This document shows positions 1 to 7,544 of a DNA stretch of 36,662 nucleotides, one piece after another. The stretch lies in the NCBI GenBank assembly GCA_023249475.1, contig JAHFCO010000024.1, forward strand, positions 1-36,662, written 5' to 3'. Below the pieces are notes generated by a model that searched no databases, was not told the origin of the DNA, and saw nothing but the letters and a program-made list of their open reading frames with translations. Made by a program: the position numbers and the translations under genes. The first letter of the stretch is position 1, and every line of letters starts with the position of its first letter. The DNA comes from Bacillota bacterium (GTDB lineage Bacteria; Bacillota_I; Bacilli_A; Erysipelotrichales; Erysipelotrichaceae).

Positions 1-4
1 TCAC

Positions 5-119
5 ATCCGGTGGTTATGGCAAAGTGGTCACACCTGTTCCCATCCCGAACACAGAAGTTAAGCACTTTAGCGGCAAAACTAGCTATGCATGCCATAGTGA
101 AGATAGCTCGCTGCCGGAT
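5..119 (+). rRNA. rrf: 5S ribosomal RNA
   Basis: The segment carries the conserved 5S core (CCCATCCCGAACACAGAAG at about 41-59, followed by TTAAGC) and a closing helix I formed by ATCCGG at 5-10 and CCGGAT at 114-119. The length of about 115 bases is slightly short for a bacterial 5S, as in mollicutes. It sits at the very start of the window and is followed at once by a terminator, so it is probably the last gene of an rRNA operon whose 16S and 23S genes lie upstream outside the window. Exact ends are estimated from the helix. Confidence 0.95.
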
Positions 120-125
120 TCGAAG

Positions 126-149
126 AAGCCCTAGAAATAGGGCTTTTTT
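126..149 (+). terminator. Terminator of the rRNA operon
   Basis: An 8-bp perfect stem (AAGCCCTA/TAGGGCTT) with a GAAA tetraloop runs directly into a T tract. It lies 6 bases after the 5S gene. Confidence 0.93.
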
Positions 150-234
150 CATTATTGATCGATTTACTTGTGAAATTTGGGCGAATAATTTCAACATTTG
201 AAGATGAAACTTAGACAAAACAACATTATTTCAC

Positions 235-264
235 TTGCATGGACCCGATAAAGCATGATATAGT
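235..264 (+). promoter_or_regulatory. Promoter for the HD-domain gene
   Basis: TTGCAT at 235-240 and TATAGT at 259-264 are separated by 18 bases. TG at 256-257 gives an extended -10 (TGATATAGT). The start codon of the next gene lies 33 bases downstream. The stretch 150-234 before it shows nothing else. Confidence 0.6.
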
Positions 265-296
265 GTGCGCGTTTTGATTAACGTCGAAGGAGCACC

Positions 297-839
297 ATGA
301 AACCCGTACTGCACAAACACAACATTGAACTGAGCGATAAAGCGCAGCACATAGAATTCGTCTCGATGATCGAGGACCTCTGGGACCACCCGTATGTCTT
401 GGAACTGGACGGGTTCGGCCAGCATCTCAACACCTCGCGTCGCCAGCACTCGCTCAACGTGGCTTACTACGCCTACCGTATGTCCAAGCGCTTCGACCTG
501 AACGTCCAGGACGCCGTACGTGGCGCGCTCCTGCACGACCTCTATCATTACGACTGGCGTACCGAGCAACCGGTCGCCGGAAGACATGTGAACGTCCATC
601 CCAACCAAGCCTTGGAGAACGCACGCAAGATCACGGAAGTATCCGAGGTCATGGCCGATTGCATCGTCAACCATATGTGGCCGATGGGGGAAGGGAAACC
701 GCAAAGCAAGGAAGCCTGGATCGTCCAAGCCTCCGACAAACTGTGCGCCCTGCTTGAAATCACCACGCAAATCGCCCATAAGGCCGCCCATTTGAACCTA
801 GCACCGATGATGGTCGGTATCCTACTCTTCGTCAAATAA
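297..839 (+). CDS. HD-domain phosphohydrolase
   Basis: A 180-residue soluble protein with the metal ligands of the HD superfamily in the expected order: His51, the His80-Asp81 pair in LLHDLYHYD, His101, His126 and Asp147 (ASDK). HD proteins hydrolyse phosphate esters, often of nucleotides or cyclic nucleotides, but the substrate cannot be read from the sequence. The start is supported by AAGGAG at 287-292. It has its own promoter and a terminator that begins in its stop codon, so it is a single-gene unit between the rRNA operon and the SanA-like gene. The family is certain; the function is not. Confidence 0.85.
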   Translation: MKPVLHKHNIELSDKAQHIEFVSMIEDLWDHPYVLELDGFGQHLNTSRRQHSLNVAYYAYRMSKRFDLNVQDAVRGALLHDLYHYDWRTEQPVAGRHVNVHPNQALENARKITEVSEVMADCIVNHMWPMGEGKPQSKEAWIVQASDKLCALLEITTQIAHKAAHLNLAPMMVGILLFVK

Positions 840-860
840 CGCTGAAAAGCGTTTTTTTCT
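838..860 (+). terminator. Terminator after the HD-domain gene
   Basis: AACGCT and AGCGTT form a 6-bp stem closed by a GAAA loop and followed by a run of T. It overlaps the last two bases of the stop codon. Confidence 0.85.
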
Positions 861-889
861 TGTGGAGGGGATGTAAGGCATGGTACGCT
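860..889 (+). promoter_or_regulatory. Possible promoter for the SanA-like gene
   Basis: TTGTGG at 860-865 and TACGCT at 884-889 are 18 bases apart, with TG at 881-882 giving an extended -10 (TGGTACGCT). The same TGGTAnnCT form recurs at 11391 and 15486. The match is moderate, but a promoter is needed after the terminator. Confidence 0.4.
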
Positions 890-910
890 AGACAGGCAGG
901 GGGAAAAGGT

Positions 911-1591
911 ATGCTGAAAACAAAGAGAAGTCTGTTGATCATAAAATCACTCGGTGTCGCCGTGATTCTCGGCCTCCTGATCCTTTTCGGCGTGAGCGCC
1001 TACGTCGTCGTTTCCACAAGCGGCCGCATCAAGACGCTCGATGAGGTCGCGGGGGATCGCTACGACTGCATCCTTGTCCTTGGCGCCGGGGTGTGGGAAG
1101 GCAACAAACCCAGTCCGATGCTTGAAGACAGACTATTGAAAAGCATCGAACTATACAAAGCCGGGATCGCCCCCAAGATCATCATGAGCGGCGACCATGG
1201 CACGGAAAGCTATGACGAAGTCAACGTCATGAAGAAATATGCGATCGACCACGGGGTGCCTTCCGAAGACATCTTCATGGACCATGCGGGTTTCTCCACC
1301 TATGACAGCGTCTATCGGGCGATCCACATCTTTGAGGCGAAGAAGGTTCTGATCGTGACCCAGGAGTACCATCTCTATCGGGCGCTTTATATTGCGAATC
1401 AGCTCGGTTTGTCTGCGGATGGCGTGGCGGCTGAGAAGATCGCGTACAGCAACCAATGGATCCGGGATCTTCGTGAAGTCTTGGCCCGCGACAAAGACGT
1501 GGTCAAGAGTTTCCTCAAACCCAAATCGACCTATCTTGGCGATCCGATCCCGCTGGATCAAAGCGGCGATGTGACCAACGATCAAGACTGA
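911..1591 (+). CDS. SanA/YdcF-like DUF218 membrane protein
   Basis: A 226-residue protein with one N-terminal membrane helix (about 8-34) and an outward DUF218 domain. Family motifs are visible: ILVLGAGV (54-61), SGDHG (93-97), DHAGFSTYDS (124-133) and EYHLYRAL (152-159). In other bacteria SanA-type proteins affect envelope barrier function and vancomycin tolerance, and YdcF binds S-adenosylmethionine; the reaction is not established. The start at 911 is chosen because the helix begins there and a G-rich ribosome site (898-904) precedes it; an in-frame TTG at 860 lies inside the terminator. The gene ends with TGA, showing that TGA is a stop codon here. Confidence 0.85.
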   Translation: MLKTKRSLLIIKSLGVAVILGLLILFGVSAYVVVSTSGRIKTLDEVAGDRYDCILVLGAGVWEGNKPSPMLEDRLLKSIELYKAGIAPKIIMSGDHGTESYDEVNVMKKYAIDHGVPSEDIFMDHAGFSTYDSVYRAIHIFEAKKVLIVTQEYHLYRALYIANQLGLSADGVAAEKIAYSNQWIRDLREVLARDKDVVKSFLKPKSTYLGDPIPLDQSGDVTNDQD

Positions 1592-1612
1592 ATCGACCTT
1601 TCCGGAAATCCC

Positions 1613-1640
1613 TTGACAAACGAAACCGTTCTGTTAAAAT
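1613..1640 (+). promoter_or_regulatory. Promoter of the rplJ-rplL operon
   Basis: A perfect TTGACA at 1613-1618, 16 bases of spacer and TAAAAT at 1635-1640, with TG at 1632-1633 as an extended -10. Transcription should begin near 1647, just ahead of the L10 leader. Confidence 0.85.
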
Positions 1641-1662
1641 ATACATGTTATCAATATACCAT

Positions 1663-1760
1663 AGACAGCAACCGCCACTTGGCTTAATCCGTTGCCGAGG
1701 TAGAAAGCAAAACGAACTTTCAAACCTGTGCTGTCTTTAGGCACGGGTTTATTATTTGCG
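1663..1760 (+). promoter_or_regulatory. L10-type ribosomal leader RNA
   Basis: The leader upstream of rplJ has features of the Firmicutes L10 leader, where the L10/L12 complex binds its own mRNA: AGACAGCA (1663-1670) is exactly complementary to TGCTGTCT (1729-1736), enclosing a GGCTTAATCC...GCCGAGGT segment that resembles the kink-turn binding part. The closing helix shares bases 1729-1731 with the 5' arm of the terminator hairpin at 1722-1750, so the two folds exclude each other, the hallmark of attenuation. The family assignment is from memory of the motif; the pairings are read directly. Confidence 0.8.
1722..1757 (+). terminator. Attenuator hairpin in the L10 leader
   Basis: AAACCTGTGC (1722-1731) pairs with GCACGGGTTT (1741-1750), 10 bp with one G-T pair and a 9-base loop, followed by a T-rich run (ATTATTT). 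It competes with the closing helix of the L10 leader and lies 46 bases before the rplJ start codon. Confidence 0.75.
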
Positions 1761-1795
1761 GGTATATTGTAATGTCACAAGGAGGTGTACGACAA

Positions 1796-2290
1796 ATGAA
1801 CCAATCGATAATCGACACGAAGATTGAACTGGTCGGCGAAATCACGGCGAAGTTGCGTGAAGCGCAGTCCAGCGTCATCGTAGAGTATCGCGGGCTAACT
1901 GTCGCCGAAGTCACCCAACTCCGTCGTCAACTGCGTGCCGAAGGGATCGAATTCAAAGTCTATAAGAACTCGATGACCCAACGTGCCGCCGATGAACTCG
2001 GATACGGAGCTTTGGCCGAAAGCCTGACCGGTCCCAACGCGATCGCTTTTGGTAGCGACGCTGTTGCGCCAAGCCGTATTCTCACGAAGTTTGCCAAGAA
2101 ACACAAGAAACTCGTCGTTAAAGGCGGGGTTGTGGAAGGCAAAGTCGTCGATACGGACACCATCAAAATGCTGAGTGATCTACCTGGACGTGATGGAATG
2201 ATCGCAATGCTGCTCGGGTGCCTGCAATCCCCGATCCGCGATTTCGCTTATGCCCTTAAGCAAATCGCCGAAAAACAGGAACAACAATAA
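1796..2290 (+). CDS. rplJ: Ribosomal protein L10
   Basis: A 164-residue L10, which anchors the L7/L12 stalk to 23S rRNA and is the autoregulator in this operon family. The N-terminal part has the typical [20 protein letters not shown] pattern, and the C-terminal helix that holds L12 dimers is present. The start at 1796 follows AAGGAGGTG at 1779-1787; an in-frame ATG at 1772 lies before that ribosome site and is rejected. rplL follows 14 bases downstream. rplK and rplA, normally just upstream, are absent. Confidence 0.97.
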   Translation: MNQSIIDTKIELVGEITAKLREAQSSVIVEYRGLTVAEVTQLRRQLRAEGIEFKVYKNSMTQRAADELGYGALAESLTGPNAIAFGSDAVAPSRILTKFAKKHKKLVVKGGVVEGKVVDTDTIKMLSDLPGRDGMIAMLLGCLQSPIRDFAYALKQIAEKQEQQ

Positions 2291-2304
2291 GGAGGAATAC
2301 CCAC

Positions 2305-2676
2305 ATGGCTAAATTAACTGCCCAAGAAGTCATCTCTTCGTTGAAGGAAATGACCATTCTCGAATTGAACGAACTCATCAAGGCGATCGAAGCCGAATTC
2401 GGCGTAACCGCCGCCGCTCCGGTCGCTGTCGCCGCCGTCGCTGAAGTCGCCGAACCGACCGGACCGGTCGAAGTCGATCTCGTATTGAAGGAAGTCGGAC
2501 CGTCGAAAGTCGGCGTCATCAAAGTCGTCCGCGAAATCACCGGCCTTGGCTTAGTTGAAGCTAAAGGATTGGTTGACAAAGCTCCGATGGCGATCAAAGA
2601 AAAGATCAAACCCGAAGAAGCTGCAGAACTCAAGAAGAAATTGGAAGAAGCTGGCGCTGTCGTCGAAATCAAGTAG
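2305..2676 (+). CDS. rplL: Ribosomal protein L7/L12
   Basis: A 123-residue L7/L12 of usual length. The N-terminal dimerisation domain (about 1-32), the Ala/Val-rich flexible hinge (about 33-55) and the C-terminal factor-binding domain with [19 protein letters not shown] are all clear. It forms the stalk that recruits EF-G, EF-Tu and initiation factors. AAGGAGG lies 10 bases before the ATG. It is cotranscribed with rplJ. Confidence 0.98.
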   Translation: MAKLTAQEVISSLKEMTILELNELIKAIEAEFGVTAAAPVAVAAVAEVAEPTGPVEVDLVLKEVGPSKVGVIKVVREITGLGLVEAKGLVDKAPMAIKEKIKPEEAAELKKKLEEAGAVVEIK

Positions 2677-2715
2677 TTTCATTAACGTCAGAACCCAACC
2701 GAGGGAGGCGATCGT

Positions 2716-3306
2716 TTGAAACACTATTTCACCGACAATCGCGAACTACCAAGTGACCGGAAGGAGATATCTTTCCGGTTTTTGGGTTATGACTATCGAT
2801 TCGTCAGCGACGCCGGCGTCTTTTCGAAAGGCGAAGCGGACGAAGGATCCCTGTTACTCGTCAAGACGGTGCTTGAAGAACCCCTTCAATCACCGCTCTT
2901 GGATCTGGGATGCGGTTGGGGACTCATGTCGCTTCTGTTGAAGCACGTGCGACCGCAGTTGCAGATCGTCGGAACCGACATCAACCCCCGTGCCATCGAA
3001 TGTGCGCGCGAGACATCGCTGAAGTTGAACCTACCGGCCACGTTTCTGGTCGGCGACGGGACATCCGCGCTGAGCGACCCGTTTCAAACCGTGATCCTCA
3101 ACCCGCCCATACGGGCCGGCAAAGACGTCGTGTACCGTCTGTTCCAAGAAAGTTATGATATCCTAACCAAGTCGGGCTGTCTTTATGTGGTGATCCGTCG
3201 CCAACAAGGCGCCGCCAGTGCCGCGAAGGAACTGGAACGCATCTTCGGGAACGTTTCCCGGATCGCGTTGAAACGAGGGTTCGAAGTTCTCAAAGCCTCG
3301 AAATGA
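2716..3306 (+). CDS. RsmC/YbxB-like class I methyltransferase
   Basis: A 196-residue SAM-dependent methyltransferase with motif I LDLGCGWG (62-69), an acidic ribose-binding residue at Asp88 and the N6/N2 amino-group motif NPPIRAGK (129-136), as in the RsmC family that methylates guanine N2 of 16S rRNA. B. subtilis has ybxB at the same place between rplL and rpoB, which supports orthology. The start is TTG at 2716, placed 6 bases after GGGAGGCG; no better ATG exists in frame. The stop is TGA, and the rpoB promoter begins two bases after it. The target nucleotide is inferred, not shown. Confidence 0.85.
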   Translation: MKHYFTDNRELPSDRKEISFRFLGYDYRFVSDAGVFSKGEADEGSLLLVKTVLEEPLQSPLLDLGCGWGLMSLLLKHVRPQLQIVGTDINPRAIECARETSLKLNLPATFLVGDGTSALSDPFQTVILNPPIRAGKDVVYRLFQESYDILTKSGCLYVVIRRQQGAASAAKELERIFGNVSRIALKRGFEVLKASK

Positions 3307-3307
3307 C

Positions 3308-3344
3308 TTGACATCTTGACATTAGTTTGCTATCATAATAAATT
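3308..3344 (+). promoter_or_regulatory. Tandem promoters of rpoB-rpoC
   Basis: Two overlapping sigma-70-type promoters. P1: TTGACA at 3308-3313, 17 bases, TATCAT at 3331-3336 with TGC before it. P2: TTGACA at 3316-3321, 17 bases, TAAATT at 3339-3344. The two -35 boxes are 8 bases apart and both have the ideal spacing. The leader of about 70 bases to the rpoB start shows no strong hairpin. P1 is the better match. Confidence 0.8.
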
Positions 3345-3416
3345 GCATAAATAGTTAATTTAAACTGGGGTAAACTGCCTTTTTTGCATTTTATCCTACC
3401 TGAAAGGATGGCGTCC

Positions 3417-6400
3417 ATGGAAAAAAATCAGACTTACCGTATTGTTGAAAACGGTAAAAAAGCGAAACGCCGTGACTACTCAAAAGTCAGCGGATCCCTG
3501 TTACTTCCCAACCTCGTCGAGATCCAAACGGATTCGTTCGAGTGGTTTAAAAAAGAGGGGATCAAAGAAGTCTTCGATGAGATTTATCCGATTTACAACT
3601 ATGGCGGCAACATTAAACTGAAGTTTGCGGAATATGATTTCGGAACACCGAAGTATTCGGTCAACGAATGCAAAGTCCGCGAGGCGAATTATGCCGCTCC
3701 TTTGAAAGCAAGAATGGAATTGGAAATCGTCGATCCTGCGACGGGTGAAGTCTACAACAAATGGGAAGAAGTCTTCCTGGGGGATTTCCCCTTGATGACC
3801 GATACCGGTACCTTCATCATCAACGGGGCGGAACGCGTCATCGTTTCACAGATCGTCCGTTCCCCCGGCGCTTACTATAGCATCGGGTTGGACGACAAAA
3901 CCGGTCGTGAAACCTTCGAGAGCGAATTGATCCCAAGCCGCGGTACGTGGCTGGAATACATGACCGACGCAAAGAAAGCGGCTTTAGGCCGTATTTTGAA
4001 CGTTAGCATCGACCGTAAACGCAAGATCCTCTCCACGATCCTGTTCAAAGCCTGCGGGATGTCGCTGAACCTTGAAAAAGGGGACGACGCGTTCGATACG
4101 ACTTCCTTCAAGGTTTTCCTACAGTCGTTGGGACTCACCGTCCACGACGTCGAAGTCGAAAACGAACAACGCGAATACCTGAATCTCTATATGTTGCTTT
4201 ATACCGCTTTCTTCGGGAACTACGAAGAAATCGTGAATACCCTGGCGGCCGACAAGATCAAGACCGCCCAGGAAGCGATGTACGAAATCTACGAAAACCA
4301 ACGTTCCGATGAAATCGCGACCTTGGACGGAGCCGTCAACCTGATGAACTCCAAGTTCTTCGACCATCGCAGATACGACCTGACCAAGGCCGGACGGTTT
4401 AAACTCGGGAAGAAACTGGGCGTCTATGGACGTTTGGAAGGCCACCGTGTCGCCGAAGATATCCTGGATATCAACGGCAAGGTCGTCATCGCCAAAGGCA
4501 CCCTGATCAACCGCCGCGACCACCAACAATTCACCGATTCCTTAAAGAGCGGCATGCATATGACCGCCTTCCCGTTCAACCCCTTGTTCTCCCATCCGGA
4601 GAACGTCAGCGTTTCGTCCTCCCTCAACAAAGCGTTGATCGGCCGCATCCTGGCGAAGGACGTGGAAGAACTCAACCTGTTTGTCGGGACCGTCATCACT
4701 GAAGAAGAAGCGGCGAAATTGGCGACCACCGTCGAAACCGTCGAAATCTACGGAGGCTTGGTCGCCCACAAAGTCCGTTTGACCAAAGGCAACTATCGCG
4801 CCGTCATGAACTACGGGCAACGTCTGTTCGCCCTTGGCCGCTTGACGGTCAATGGCCAGGACGTCCTTAGCGAAGGCGGGGAATTGGTCGCCGACCGTTT
4901 CTTGGCCGATACGCAAGTCACCCGTCTCTCCAACGATCAGGAAAACGTCTGCATCAAGCTCGTCAACGACGGGGTTGAACTGGATGCCTGGTTGGTCGGC
5001 GCCGCCGTCCAACAAGTCTTGATCTACGGATCCGACAGCGAACACGTCGTCAAAGTCATCGGGATCGACCCGCTGACCACCAAGAAAACCGTCACGGTTT
5101 CCGACATGGTCGCCTCCTATTCCTATTTATTGAACCTGATGGACGGGATCGGCGATGTCGACGACATCGACCAATTGGGCAACCGCCGTATCCGTACGGT
5201 CGGGGAACTCATCCAAAACCAGTTCCGTATCGGTCTTAGCCGGATGGAACGCGTCGTCAAGGAAAGAATGTCGATCACAGAAACGTCCGGTTTGACACCC
5301 AAGAACCTGACCAACATCCGTCCTCTGACCGCCGCGATCAAAGAGTTCTTCTCTTCCTCGCAGCTGTCGCAATTCATGGACCAAACCAATCCGTTGGCCG
5401 AACTTACCAACAAACGCCGTATCTCCGCGCTGGGACCGGGTGGTCTCACCCGTGAACGCGCCGGCTACGAAGTCCGTGACGTTCACTCCTCCCACTACGG
5501 TCGGATCTGTCCGATCGAAACCCCTGAAGGTCCCAACATCGGGTTGATCTCCAACCTGACCTCCTATGGCCGCGTCAACGAATACGGGTTCATCCAAACC
5601 CCGTACCGTATCGTCAAAGAAGGTGGGATCGTCACCGAGGATGTCATCTATCTCTCATCCGACGACGAACTCGAATATGTCATCGCACAAGCCAACGAAG
5701 TCATCGGCGGCAAGTTGGTGAACGAAGAAGTCGTTGTCCGCTATAAAGGCGAAAACGTCTTGGCGAAGCGCGAAACGGTCGAACTGGCCGACGTCTCGCC
5801 GAAACAGATCGTTTCCGTCGCGACCGCCTGTATCCCGTTCTTGGAAAACGACGATGCGTCGCGCGCCTTGATGGGCGCCAACATGCAACGTCAGGCCATC
5901 CCGCTGCTTCGTCCCAATTCGCCCTATGTCGGCACCGGGATCGAACACCGTGTCGCCACCGACTCCGGCAGCGCCCTGATCGCCAACGGCAACGGCGTGG
6001 TTTCCTACGTCGACGCCAACAAGATCGTGGTCTCCGAAGACACCGGCAACAAAGTCTACGAACTGCAGAAATTCAGACGTTCCAACCAAGGAACCTGCAT
6101 CAACCAGAAGCCCATCGTCAAGAAGGGCGAATTGGTCGACCGCGGGGATGTCCTGGCGGACGGACCGGCGATGCAGAACGGCGAATTGGCGCTTGGCCAA
6201 AACGTCACCATCGCGTTCATGACCTGGTATGGCTACAACTATGAAGATGCCATCATCATGTCCGAACGTTTGGTCAAAGAAGACGTCTACACTTCGATCC
6301 ACATCGAAGAATACGATATCGAAGTCCGCGAAACGAAGCTTGGCCCGGAAGAAATCACCCGCGACATCCCCAACGTCAGCGAAAACGCATGCCGTCACCT

Positions 6401-7544
6401 CGACGCACGCGGGATCGTCATGGTCGGTGCGGAAGTCAAAGAAGGCGACATCCTGGTCGGCAAAGTCACTCCGAAGGGACAATCCGAAGTATCACCGGAA
6501 GAGAAACTCCTCTTGGCGATCTTCGGCGAGAAATCCCGCGAAGTCCGCGACAACTCCTTGAAAGTCCCCCACGGCGGATCGGGCATCGTCCAATCCGTAC
6601 GGATGTTCAAACGCTCCGAAGGCCATGAACTGCCTCCAGGGGTCAATGAAGTCGTCAAAGTCTACATCGTCCAGAAACGTAAGATCTCCGAAGGCGACAA
6701 GATGGCCGGACGTCACGGAAACAAAGGCGTCATCTCCAAGATCCTCCCGATCGAAGACATGCCGTTCTTGCCCGATGGCACCCAGGTCGACATCATGTTG
6801 AACCCGTTCGGCGTTCCGTCGCGTATGAACATCGGCCAGGTTTTGGAAATCCACCTCGGCATGGCCGCCAAGAAACTCGGCGTCAAGTTCGCCACCTCCG
6901 TTTTCGACGGCATCAACAACGATGAACTGAAGTCCATCATGGATGAAGCCAAAGTCAACCCCGATGGCAAGACCGTCCTCTTTGATGGTCGCACCGGCGA
7001 ACCGTTCGACGAACGCATCTCGGTCGGCGTCATGTACATGATCAAGTTGGCCCACATGGTCGACGATAAACTCCATGCCCGTGCCACCGGTCCGTATTCC
7101 TTGGTCACCCAACAGCCGTTGGGAGGCAAAGCGCAAAACGGCGGACAACGTTTCGGGGAAATGGAAGTCTGGGCGCTGGAAGCCTATGGCGCCGCCCATA
7201 CCCTGCAGGAAATCCTCACCATCAAATCCGACGACATCGTCGGACGTACGAAGACCTACGAAGCCATCATCAAGGGCAAGGACATCCCTGAACCGGGCGT
7301 CCCCGAATCGTTCCGCGTCTTGAAACACGAACTCCAGGCCTTGGCCATCGACGTTCGCCTACTCGACGAAGAAGGATCGGAAGTCGACATGAAGAAGATC
7401 GAGACCGAAGAAACCTTCGCCCCGATCCTTCCCAGCGACCTGATGCCGGACATGGGCACCTTGGTCATCGACGATGAAGAAGACCTGCCGGAAGCGATGC
7501 ATGTCGGTTTTGATTTCGAAGAAGAAATCGAAGGAGGTAAATAA
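3417..7544 (+). CDS. rpoB: RNA polymerase beta subunit
   Basis: A 1375-residue beta subunit, longer than the roughly 1190 residues of Bacillus and close to mollicute RpoB. It contains the rifampicin-pocket region (about 650-685, SQLSQFMDQ to ISALGPGG), the [16 protein letters not shown] block and the C-terminal [21 protein letters not shown] block. Codon 665 is AAC (Asn) where E. coli has His526. The start at 3417 is chosen because GAAAGG (3402-3407) gives good spacing only for this ATG; the ATG at 3408 sits on the ribosome site. The stop overlaps the rpoC start (TAATG), implying coupled translation. An extra region at about 340-500 is noted in the findings. Confidence 0.98.
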   Translation: MEKNQTYRIVENGKKAKRRDYSKVSGSLLLPNLVEIQTDSFEWFKKEGIKEVFDEIYPIYNYGGNIKLKFAEYDFGTPKYSVNECKVREANYAAPLKARMELEIVDPATGEVYNKWEEVFLGDFPLMTDTGTFIINGAERVIVSQIVRSPGAYYSIGLDDKTGRETFESELIPSRGTWLEYMTDAKKAALGRILNVSIDRKRKILSTILFKACGMSLNLEKGDDAFDTTSFKVFLQSLGLTVHDVEVENEQREYLNLYMLLYTAFFGNYEEIVNTLAADKIKTAQEAMYEIYENQRSDEIATLDGAVNLMNSKFFDHRRYDLTKAGRFKLGKKLGVYGRLEGHRVAEDILDINGKVVIAKGTLINRRDHQQFTDSLKSGMHMTAFPFNPLFSHPENVSVSSSLNKALIGRILAKDVEELNLFVGTVITEEEAAKLATTVETVEIYGGLVAHKVRLTKGNYRAVMNYGQRLFALGRLTVNGQDVLSEGGELVADRFLADTQVTRLSNDQENVCIKLVNDGVELDAWLVGAAVQQVLIYGSDSEHVVKVIGIDPLTTKKTVTVSDMVASYSYLLNLMDGIGDVDDIDQLGNRRIRTVGELIQNQFRIGLSRMERVVKERMSITETSGLTPKNLTNIRPLTAAIKEFFSSSQLSQFMDQTNPLAELTNKRRISALGPGGLTRERAGYEVRDVHSSHYGRICPIETPEGPNIGLISNLTSYGRVNEYGFIQTPYRIVKEGGIVTEDVIYLSSDDELEYVIAQANEVIGGKLVNEEVVVRYKGENVLAKRETVELADVSPKQIVSVATACIPFLENDDASRALMGANMQRQAIPLLRPNSPYVGTGIEHRVATDSGSALIANGNGVVSYVDANKIVVSEDTGNKVYELQKFRRSNQGTCINQKPIVKKGELVDRGDVLADGPAMQNGELALGQNVTIAFMTWYGYNYEDAIIMSERLVKEDVYTSIHIEEYDIEVRETKLGPEEITRDIPNVSENACRHLDARGIVMVGAEVKEGDILVGKVTPKGQSEVSPEEKLLLAIFGEKSREVRDNSLKVPHGGSGIVQSVRMFKRSEGHELPPGVNEVVKVYIVQKRKISEGDKMAGRHGNKGVISKILPIEDMPFLPDGTQVDIMLNPFGVPSRMNIGQVLEIHLGMAAKKLGVKFATSVFDGINNDELKSIMDEAKVNPDGKTVLFDGRTGEPFDERISVGVMYMIKLAHMVDDKLHARATGPYSLVTQQPLGGKAQNGGQRFGEMEVWALEAYGAAHTLQEILTIKSDDIVGRTKTYEAIIKGKDIPEPGVPESFRVLKHELQALAIDVRLLDEEGSEVDMKKIETEETFAPILPSDLMPDMGTLVIDDEEDLPEAMHVGFDFEEEIEGGK

